DNA of 64,000 nt from Cylicocyclus nassatus. Its lineage: Eukaryota; Nematoda; Chromadorea; Rhabditida; Strongylidae. This document shows, piece by piece, positions 39,101 through 48,300 of the stretch; within the stretch, counting starts at the first letter, position 1, and the number at the start of each line of letters is the position of its first letter. The stretch is from assembly GCA_958299035.1 (NCBI GenBank), contig CATQJL010000112.1, positions 5,502,123-5,566,122 of the forward strand. Direction: 5' to 3'. Both the position numbers and the translations under genes were made by a program. Under the pieces are notes generated by a model. It worked only from the letters and a program-made list of their open reading frames with translations. It had not been told where the DNA came from and searched no databases.

Positions 39101-39472
39101 GCGAATTATATGACTTCTAACTCTGTTTCATTCAGCCCCCATTTTGTCCGGATCTAATTACCTCTCCAACAAATTCGATCCTTTACGATGCTGAGGGCGC
39201 CTTCTCAAAACGCCGAAGACAGACTGCTTCCGAAATGACTCAGTCAGTGAGAGCCGCTTTGTGCACAGGAGACAAATGTGATCCGGAACAGCTAGGTAAA
39301 AAATTTTGTATTTTTTAGAAATAAATACCTGTCTGTATTATTTTAAGCTCTCGACAAGAAATGCTTCGACATGTACTGGGTGGCTGCCTCGACCGGCTTC
39401 TCGTTCGCCTCTCTCATCGCTGCCATTTTCATTCACCTCGCCGTCAAAATCAAAATATCGCGTCATCGATAA
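27131..39472 (+). CDS. Cuticlin-like ZP-domain transmembrane protein, 22 exons
   Basis: Predicted 1129-residue secreted/membrane protein. Exons: 27131-27300, 27648-28120, 28178-28671, 29582-29695, 30014-30085, 30367-30492, 30548-30604, 30657-30758, 30809-30913, 31807-32216, 32267-32335, 32392-32528, 32621-32726, 36799-36913, 36969-37096, 37146-37206, 37263-37359, 38074-38155, 38208-38292, 38489-38590, 39136-39295, 39348-39472. All phases agree and the coding sum is 3390 bases. Order of parts: signal peptide (SILLILSIVSVAVTV), long Pro/Thr/Asn-rich ectodomain, acidic Ser/Thr stretch, ZP domain from exon 13 (VQVICKEDGIEF) with paired cysteines in ZP-N (VIC, SCF, TECG, AQC) and ZP-C (KNC, GCS, IRC, AIC), furin-type site KRRR in exon 21, one membrane helix (FSFASLIAAIFIHLAV) and a 7-residue basic tail. 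This matches nematode cuticlin/ZP proteins that polymerise in apical matrix after furin cleavage. It might be related to large Pro-rich ZP proteins such as DPY-1, but I cannot confirm orthology. Further small exons in the two long introns are possible. Confidence 0.9.
28922..29438 (+). mobile_element. MITE in intron 3 of the ZP gene
   Basis: A 517-bp element: TTAGGTTGTCTCATAATTCT on the left and AATTATGGGACAACATAA on the right, with TA on both sides. The interior is partly palindromic. It belongs to the TTAGGTTGTC superfamily of mariner-like ends but differs from family A in sequence. It is wholly intronic (intron 28672-29581). Confidence 0.8.
33920..34596 (+). mobile_element. Complete MITE, family B, in intron 13 of the ZP gene
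   Basis: A 677-bp element bounded by CAGGGTGTCCGTAAAGTATG and its inverted end TACTTTACTGACACCCTG, with TA at both sides. The arms include GTAGAGCTGGCTTCAACTTA and the inverted partner. Length is identical to the copy at 25570, suggesting a young family. Confidence 0.9.
35437..35463 (+). repeat. Poly-G tract
   Basis: A run of mostly G (about 18 consecutive) in intron 13 of the ZP gene. Other homopolymer G/C tracts lie near 32557-32571, 36408-36420 and 42174-42195. Confidence 0.85.
35496..35630. repeat. GC-rich fold-back repeat
   Basis: GGCGGCTGGAAGGCGGG at about 35496 is mirrored by CCCGCCTTCCAGCCGCC ending at 35630. The complementarity continues inward through the AATTAAGG / CCTTAATT segments. 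It is probably one terminal portion of a larger fold-back transposon in intron 13 of the ZP gene. Confidence 0.7.
35661..36402. mobile_element. Terminal-inverted-repeat element in intron 13 of the ZP gene
   Basis: TTTTGGTACTTTTCCGTTAT followed by CCGGACCCAT on the left is matched by ATGGGTCCGGATAACGGAAA and AGTACCAAAA on the right. This gives arms of about 36 bp around a 0.7-kb non-coding interior. The right end runs into a poly-C tract and a GGCGTACCCAGGATTTCCGC-like motif (read on the minus strand) often seen in dispersed animal repeats. Confidence 0.65.
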
Positions 39473-39544
39473 TACTATTTATATTTAATCTTCTAGAGTA
39501 ATTATACGAAATGTGCAATCTGTATAGAACATTTATTGCTGAAT

Positions 39545-39550
39545 AATAAA
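39545..39550 (+). promoter_or_regulatory. Polyadenylation signal of the ZP gene
   Basis: AATAAA lies 73 bases after the TAA stop of the ZP-domain gene. This fits the short 3' UTRs of nematode genes. Confidence 0.6.
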
Positions 39551-40056
39551 ATCATTTTTCCAAAGCTTTATTGGTAGTTTCATTCGTTGAAGGAAGAAAA
39601 CTGGAAGGGCAATGCTTTGTTATGAAAAAGGATTTGCACAGATATTAAAGAAATGCCGACATTCCGTTTTTTGTAAGATGACGCAAATTACTGATGAATA
39701 CTGCGAAGAATTATCCTCACTAATAAAAAGAAAAAATAATTTTATTTATGTTTATCTCCGTTTCGTCCTTTCCTTAGACGGAGTTTTGAGATCTAGACCC
39801 TCTCAGGGATTCTTCAGTAGGAAGAGAGCGCCTAATTTGATTTTCAAGAGAATTTTTTTAATTGTAAACCTCAACTTCTGTTCTTCGATTGTCGTTCAAT
39901 TCTTCTTTTTTGTCGTATGATCTTTTGGCTTGCGAAGTAAGAATGGACGAAGTTCAGAATTCGATCTACTTAAGGTGTTTAGTACTCATGTTATCAAATA
40001 GATATTAACATCATTACTCCTGTTAGGTGCTAATACTTATTAGGTTGATGCAAATA

Positions 40057-40939
40057 TTAGGTTGTCCCGAAAGTTTTGTCGGTTTTTTCAAACCACTACA
40101 AAAACACGCACAGTAAATAGATACCTGAATGAGCTTTAAGGTGCATTCCACGCAGCTTTTCCTTCTCTTTTTTGTGGTTACATTTTTGAACTGCAGTCCT
40201 GTATGCTTTTTTTGAGAATTACCACAACTCTTCACCCGCCATTTTTATCTGCTCAAAGTTAGACTAATTTTTGAGAATTTCGTTCCAAGGTTTCGGAGAG
40301 GGCTGAGTATGGATCAAATAGAGCAATTTTCGGACTACTACGTAATACTTTTAGATTCTCCTAATCTGCTGTTTTTAGCTTCAAAAAATTATTTCTTCAA
40401 AAGCCTTGATTTTTAGCAAAGTCATGGAACATGCAACTGCAGCAGAAGCACGAAAGCTTTTGAAGTTTCTGCGAATTCAAACTTGATTGTTATTAAATAT
40501 CATTTACGCAACATAACCAAGTTTGATTTGCAATGCAAAAATCAGCTTTTTGGAATTTTCCTTAATCTTATGTGGTAACCGTGTTTAAAAAGCCGCGGTT
40601 TTTCTCAAATAAATGATTATTACGGACTTGATAAACTAGGCCCACGTAATCTAAAATAAGTACAATGTAGCCAAAGGTTTGCTCTACATAAAAGTCATCA
40701 GCGCTCTTCGAAAATATCAGTATATAAATTTTGAAAATTCAGGAAAGATTTGGCGCTACTGCTGAGGTCTCAAAAAGCCATGGCGATAACATCGCAAAGA
40801 CGAGGTAGATCAGAAAACAAATATAGTTGTAAGAAAGAGGATAAAAATTTGAATAGAACGGCATCTAGGTCGTTCATGGATTGGTGTTCTATGAGTTTTG
40901 GTGAGCGATGAAAAAAAGCGAATTTTCGGGACAACCTAA
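40057..40939 (+). mobile_element. Complete MITE, family A, nested
   Basis: An 883-bp element with TTAGGTTGTCCCGAAAGTTT and right end TTTTCGGGACAACCTAA, flanked by TA. It has the same orientation and internal order as the copy at 11883. It was inserted into the outer element at its TA dinucleotide. Confidence 0.9.
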
Positions 40940-40984
40940 TATAAAGGCCGTTATGCAAATACCGACCGCCGTAAGCCTCTTCTG

Positions 40985-42115
40985 TAATAAAATGAACGAG
41001 TTATCGACACGCGTATCCGGGATATCCTAGAAGTCACTCCGAATTAATGCGGTCTTGTGGAAGCGTTTGATCGAGTAACACACGAGCTGATATGGTACAC
41101 ACTGCGACAACACGACGTCCCAGAAGAGTACGTCTGCTGGATCGACCTTTATACGAGCACGACAAGCTATACGCTGCTGCAGCAGGAACATCAATGCCAT
41201 TCCCGATCCAAGTAGAAGTACCAAGAATGGGCGTTATCACCTCTGCTCTTCACATTGTGCATGGACACCGTAATGAGAGATTTAAATGCTGCAATTGTGG
41301 ACGCTTTCTCTACGCGGATGATGCCGAGCTAGCACGCGGATCGAGGCAAGAAGAGGGAGTGAGATGGAAGACGTGTTTTATTACTGAACTCGGAAAGACT
41401 GAGTACTTAGAATGTGGGGAGTGAACGGACGGAACAATCAGCATCGACGGACACCACTAAAAAAACCACCGCTTTCAATTATCTCGATTCCTGCGCAACG
41501 TCAGATTGTGAAACGATCACTGATGCGCGTGCTAGGACGATTGCTGGCTGAAACGGCGCCAAGTAGCGGAAGTACCTTGCCGTCGTCGATTCCAGTGATC
41601 TTAACTTAAAAGTATATCACACAGTGACAAGACCAGTAGCCCTGTAGGAAGCAGAGTGTTGGCCTGTTTGGCCTGTTACGAAGAAGCAGGAGCAGATCCT
41701 GAGCACGATGGGGACGCATATGATAAGATGAATAATTGGCCTTACACGAAGAAACTGTGTAACGTACACCGACGTGCGGCAAATGCTCCTGTTGCAGATA
41801 AAATGCGCGAGGAAAGTTACGATGGTGCGGTCATTTTACAAAGTGACGATAATACAGTAGCAAAAACAGCACTTCGTCTAGATCCACAAGAAAGAAGACC
41901 ACGCGGCAGCCCGAAGCAACGCTGGTTGGACACCACTCAAAACGACCAGCACATCACAAATCTCAAACAACAACAAGCAGCCGATCGAGTCAAGTGGAAA
42001 CAAAAATGCAAATCGTTGACCCTGCACCCGCGGGACAATGGCGAGAATAGAGAGGAAAGAAGGTACTCGGACACGACCTCGTGGATGACCTGGAAATTTT
42101 TCACGATCCGATAGA
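40985..42115 (+). pseudogene. Decayed RTE-type non-LTR retrotransposon (RT fragment)
   Basis: Frame-shifted and stop-ridden translation still shows hallmarks of RTE-clade reverse transcriptase. In order these are a RIRDILEVTPN block, then EAFDRVTHELIWYTLRQHDV (core aspartate motif), AGTSMPFPIQV, SPLLFTLCMD, a YADD active-site box (41310-41322), LGKTEYLECG and the C-terminal ALRLDPQERRPRGSPKQRWL with KWKQKCK (about 41865-42010). The C-terminal tail is the best preserved (open 41656-42114). The 5' endonuclease half is absent. RTE elements are widespread in nematodes. It is not functional. Confidence 0.85.
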
Positions 42116-42644
42116 GCGAAGGTAGTCTTGAAAGCCTATGAAGTCTAATCTGGAATCGTGGAATATAAAGATTGGGGGGAGGGGGGGGGGGGGAGGTTGT
42201 CTACTGAGAATCGTTGTTTTTGAGAACCATTTCAAGGCACAGTACTCGGGGCACGATCTTATGTTTAACACGACGCCAGCGCCTACCCATATTTAGGCGC
42301 CGATATCTTAGTCTAGACGTTTTCAAAGAAAATAGGTGTGTGCGTAGTATAGGTGTTTTCTCATTCTTACAGTGACTAGATGTTTGGAGAAGCGCATTCA
42401 TTCGTTTAAATCTGGTCAGAAAAGTGAATGCAACGAAATTCTGAATTTGGATGTTATTCAAAGCTCTGTAGCATTTGAAAGATGAGGCTGTAAGCCTATT
42501 TTAACTATCATTAGATGAAGCATGAAGAGAGCTTCCAATTAATATGCTGTATCTGTTTTCAAGAAAAAATTTTGATGGGAAAAGTTGCCTTGAAGAAAGG
42601 CTTGAAAAAACGGCCATTTTGCACCGACCTAATATATATATCTA

Positions 42645-45272
42645 TCAAACTGCAATCAGTCTAGGCTCGATAGTTGCTTTGTATTTCTCCACATTATTCC
42701 CGGTGACGAACTCCAAAGTTGCATTCGCCTTAGTAATCTCCATAAACACGAAACCACCGTAAGTGAATCCAAGTTGCGACACTGGATTCCAGGAACTTGG
42801 GTAGCTGGAAGGTATAAATTCATTTTCGTATTTAACTCAAAAAATTAGCCTTACTGGAACTTGAGGAAGTTTTTGGGAATTGTTCTGATATGTTTTTTCG
42901 AGTGGTCAGCTCGTGAACCAGCTCCAGAGACAACGTAATGCAGTAAATGGCCTCGATCAGTTGGATACACAATGTGCTAAAAGAGAAACTTTGGTGCAAA
43001 GAATTTCCATTTCATTTCCTACTCAGAAACTAGATTGACTTTTCATTTTTTTCTCTCTTATTTGAGTGCTGGCGTTACCTTGTCGCCTATTTATTGTATA
43101 CCGAAGAACTCAAAGTTCTAAGTATCTCCATCGAATTGGTTGAAATAAAAGCTCCTTACTGTAGAAACCTATTTAGCAAGTTAGTTATACCAATCTGTTA
43201 CGCGCTCACAGCTTTGTCGTGGACTGGGGTAGAAAAAGGGGTCAGCATGGAAAGAACCTTAGCTTGGAAAAGTTTTCAAGCAGAAAAGTTTGCAAACACC
43301 TTCTACTCATACTTTCAAAAGTGCCAACATTTTGGTTTTACCACCTATAAGCTGATCAAAACAGCAAAAAGAATCGGACTCTTTCTTCCTTACTGAAGAG
43401 AAGGTCTATGGATTTTTTGTACTCCGTCTACGGTCAAGGACAAAAATGAGCTTAGCATTCTTTCTGCCCATGACTGAGAATTCATCATTATCACTAACGT
43501 TCTAAGTAAGATAAACGAATTTTTGCTTCAGCAACGTTTATGCACAAATGCAAGAGGACAGTCTTTCTTCGCATTTTTCGAAAGTACTCAAAGAGCTCTT
43601 TCGAACGATTAAGAGGTTGTCAGAGTCTTATTTTTCAAAATGTTTTCTGATTTTCATTTACATCTTAGCACTTCACAAGACAAAACGGCTTTTATTCTTC
43701 ATCCCTTTTATGAAATCAGCTCCACGCAGTCAAATTCTAAGCAATTTTCGAAAAAGCTCTTTAAATTTCTGAGAATGATACACAACGGTTTTGTCGCTAC
43801 ATTGAAAAAAACGTTTTTGAAGTTGCAAAACAAAGCCTTCAACAAATCCATCTGTTCGGCAGCCTTATCTTTGAAACTTTAGGGCAGACTTTAGGGTAAA
43901 TCTTTTGAAACGACTGAGGCCCAATGAGAGAATAACGCGAAGCATATGTTACTGTAGAAAGGATTTAGAGATATGTCCTTACGTTTGCAGCTTCAACTCA
44001 AGGGCAGCTGTTCAAACTATAGCAACGCAAATCACCTGCAGATTATGTTCATGTCCAGAGAGATAGGCTGACACATTGTAGAATCTCAGCAGAGGGTTGA
44101 GTCTTTCACGAAGGCAGTCTGTTGGACCATGTGATCCCATAGAATAAACCGGGTAGTGTCCAACAACAAACAAATAATCAGCTCTAAAATTCACTTTCTA
44201 TCAGAGTTTTCAAAACCATTGGCGGTGCCTGCTAGAATTCAGGTTTTCTTCAATCCATCTCCATTGCTTTTCAGCTGGTGTAACTTCACTTGGCCCCTGT
44301 ATGTTTGATTGAACATACAACCGAAACTGTAAATCTATGAATTCTGATGAACCTTGGGATGAAATCGTTTGCTGATGAAGATATCGAAGAAACCACCGTT
44401 TTTGATGTCGGCAGTATTTCCACAAAGAACTATTGTGTCGATCATCAAGACGTCTACAGAGAAATTATTTCTTGTAAATGACAATTTATAATAAAGTTCG
44501 GGAAACACCCTGCAGTTATAAGAGCGTTGTAAGATGGATCAGCTATCTCATGCTTGCGCGGCGAACCATTTTTGACTATGGTTAGTATAAGCAATCTGTG
44601 CTGTGATATTGCCGAAATGATCGTGGTTCCCCGCAATCGTATACCATGATACATTTAATCCTGGGCCACGGTACACATTTTCGAAAGTTGTCTGAAATAG
44701 TATAAACTTTTGAAAGATCTCGCCAATATTACTATCAATCAATTCAGAAACTTTTTTGCCATGACCAAAATCTCTAAAATAGTCATTCAGATACATCTCA
44801 CTTCAGTCAAAATGAAATTTACATTTTAGCAACTCCTGCACCGCAATCCCTAGCAAGGAAGGAATAATTTTACTCGGTTTGGTCAACATCACCATGAAAA
44901 CTGAGAAACTAAAACTACGCTCACTGGCTGTCGAGGAAGGAGGGGAATGGCCATTAAAAAGCACCTCAGCTGGCCGCACTTGATTTATCGCTTACATTCA
45001 ACCAAGGAGCGTTTAGGAAGACTCTAAGATTTGGAAATTGTCCAAATGAGCACAATTTGAAGTCTAGAGATAGGACTCCAAAGTGAAGGTTGTTTGAATC
45101 TGGCCCAATAGGAAGTGAACCTTTTCAAAACAGTTAGAGGAGAGAACAGATGCAAAGCAAATAGCAAAAACAGAAGCTCTCAAAGACCGGATAAAAACGC
45201 TTCAGTTAGTTTTTTCGAATCGCAGGTTTTCACTCCAGAACCCTGCACTCCACCTAGAAAAAGAGGAAAAGC

Positions 45273-45312
<40 letters not shown>

Positions 45313-48300
45313 ATTGCTTCAAAGACAAGCATGTTTCAGAAGAGATGGCGAGAAGAAGAAACCAAAAAAATCTTACATATTAGGTCGTCCCAAAAGTATT
45401 TTCGCTTTATTTGAGCAAGCGCTACAGTCCACAGAACAACGGTTTACAAAAGTTCTTCTTAGAATTTGATGCAGTTTTTTATTCTCTTTCAAGTGGTCAT
45501 CTTTATTTAGCAGTTGAAACAATGCGCTATCAGAAAATTGCGATAAATGCAACGCATGCTTTTTACCAAGGTCAAGTTCCACTATTTTTCTAAATTCTTA
45601 TGCTGATCCCCCGAAGAAGTCCAAGTAACCAGCGGATAGAGCAAAGAAATTAGGATACAAAACAGTTTCGATCTCCTTCCCAGGGCTTCCCAGGATAATT
45701 TTTGACAGAATTTTGAACACCACCATTGAATTTTGGGAGTCCCATACTAGACGCAGACTCGTCAAACTCCACTAAATTCTCGATTTTCGATACTGTCAAA
45801 GTGAATTAGGTTTCAGCACTAATTTAGCGGAACAAGTGAGCTTTCCGTGGTTCGAAGTGCCTAATTTTTTATTTGTCGGGTGCAGCCGGGGTTCCTTAAA
45901 AAAACATGAATTCTGCCGATTTTATCCTCCAAAACTTCTCGAATTAGGAACAAAAAACATGTTTCTGAAAGAGGAGAAAGTGCTTTAGTTTGCTCTGTCA
46001 ACAGGTTACTTGGACTTCTTCGGGGAATCAGTACAAGAATTTAGAAAAGTAGCTGAACCTGACCTTAGTAAAAAGAATGGGCCGCAGTTTATAGCAATTT
46101 TCTGAAAGCTCTTTGCTTCGTCTGCACTATAAAGATGATCATTTGAAAGAGCATGAAAAACTGCATCGAATGCTTCCAAGAGCTCCTGTAAATCTTTGTT
46201 CTGTGGACTGTGGCGCTTGTTCAAAAAAGCGAAAATACTTTTGAGAGGACCCAATATAAAGCTGAATGTCTGTTTTGTGTGTGTGTCTGTGTGTCTGTGT
46301 ATCTGTACGTATGTTCCGAATAGAAAATTCCATTCCTCAACCGATCCGGACCAAACTTGGCACACATACACTTCGGGGCAGGGCGAGTGTCATAGGCACT
46401 TTTGGTCATCGATCGATATCCATTTTATCGATTTTTTGCAAAATTTGAGCTGCAAGGCTAGGAGTTGGCACAGGGGGGGGGTAATCGAGCATGCTGATCA
46501 CAAATATATTATTGACAGGCCCGGGCGGAGCCGGGTTTGCCAACTAATCAGTTATAGAAACGCAAAATTTTGTCTTTACTTAGTCAAAATGCACGTCAAA
46601 AAGCATCTTAGATTTTTGCGTTCAGATTTTTACCCATGGCCCGGCACGAAAAAGCAAATGACAGGGAAGAAATCGTTTTTAGTGGGAAAAGCAAGGGAGA
46701 AATCGTTTTTGCGGGGTCCATGCGGAGCCTTGGAAGAAGATTCCAAGTGCAAGCGAAAGAAAGTCGAATCATGTTTATTACCTTATACATCTTATCCTTG
46801 GGAAGTAGTTTTCATAATCCTCAACGCACAGCAGAGTTCGCGCGCGCTACGCCGCGCCGCCGCTAATCACCGCGTGCGCGACGTCGCATAGGCGATGCCG
46901 TTGAACAGCATGTGATTAATGATCAGTTCTTAATGCAGGCGTAACGATATAGCACCAAATTACGTAAGCGAACGAAGAGAGACTAGTAGAAACAAAGTAT
47001 GGAATATTATGAAAAACTTATGTGAATGGGAGGTGCAATAAGCATTTTTCCGAAATTGCAAAACTGGTAGACGAAGATGTGAATTAAAATGGCTCCTTTG
47101 CAGCGCACAGATGAACATAGGTTTGAAACTTGGTAGTTACATGAACACGTGCCTGCAGGGCTTAACTTAGAAGTTTCACTGAAAAATTATGTGACTAAAG
47201 GTTGTGGCAAAATTTTACCACGCCCAGTAGTATCGTTTCCGGCGAGTCTGTCAGCTTTGTTCTGCTCATCATTTCAGCGAGATTCCCCCAGCGTAAACGA
47301 AATAGTTGCTCAACCACTCCATTAAAGACTATGAACAAAAACGCATTTTTTGAGGCTATTAGCTTTTTGAGGTATTTAATCACAAAAAAGTAAGCTCGAC
47401 GACGTTCTCTAGTTTATAAACAAAAGCAAGATCTACTGCGTGCACGAAAGAACCCTGTGGAAGGAGCTAAATATTCATATTAGGTATATTAGATGGGTCC
47501 AAAAGTTCTGTCGTTTCTTTTTCAAAAATTTGTAACTTCGCGAAATTGAAGAAATTGAAACGGATTTGCTTGCTTTTAATTTTGTTAGAAAGAAAAAGTC
47601 TTTCAATTTCAAACTCTGTTTTGGACAGCCTCGGTTTCACACTGAACGCAGAAGAGATGGAAAAGTAACACCATATAAGCTTTAATCATTTTTGATAAGG
47701 TCATCAAAAATCTGGAACGCTGCAAAAAAATCTTAAATCGTCAGTACATATGATTTTTTGGCCTACCCTTCGCAACTGTGAAGAGTTTGTGCTGTTTGGA
47801 CATCTCTGTGAGAAAAATGACTTTCATGAAAATTGACAAATTCATAATATTCAATGAGCTCTTGAAAAATAACCAAAATCTGCGACTCATGCTTTTTGCC
47901 ATGGTCAAGTTCGGCTATTTTTCTACATTTTTGTATCTATTCTCCGAAGAAGTACAAGTGACAGGCAGATTAGCAAACCTTATAGGACACAGAGTAATTT
48001 TCTTTTCCTTAGGTTGCTTCTTATTGTTAGAGTTTCTGGAATGAGTTTTTCAATGCCATCAATTTCCATACTTGGTAAACTCAAACCTCACAGAACAACA
48101 ACCGGCAAGCAACTCGGGTGTCATTTTTCTCCTCTTTCTACCAGTTGTTTTTTGTTCCCGATTCATCACATCCCGGGATAAAATTATCATAATTCAGGTT
48201 TTCCAGGGCACCCCAAGCTGTACCCGGATCCTCGAAAGTTGCTAATCTGAAGCGTGAATGCTCATTTGGTTTGTAAAATTAGTGTCAAACCATAATTCAT

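Larger units (their letters stand above)
40040..42632. mobile_element. Composite nest bounded by mariner-like ends
   Basis: The outer left end TTAGGTTGATGCAAATA is interrupted at its TA by a complete family A MITE (40057-40939). It then resumes as TAAAGGCCGTTATGCAAA. The outer right end, read inverted from 42632, is TTAGGTCGGTGCAAAATGGC followed by CGTT, so both outer arms share the TTAGGT..GTGCAAA and GGCCGTT blocks. Between them lies a dead RTE-type LINE. The right end stops 12 bp from the stop codon of the TRAP gene on the minus strand. Confidence 0.6.

Noticed and set aside
39612..39920. 102-codon plus ORF just after the ZP gene
   Set aside because: No motif, starts after the poly(A) signal, and has a composition like the flanks.
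44341..44375. CTGATGA...GAAA arrangement resembling a hammerhead core
   Set aside because: Stem II does not pair convincingly, no stem I is present, and it lies antisense to a TRAP exon.
46196..46891. 231-codon plus-strand ORF
   Set aside because: It spans a MITE end, a Helitron and host DNA. The frame is stitched from repeats and has no domain.
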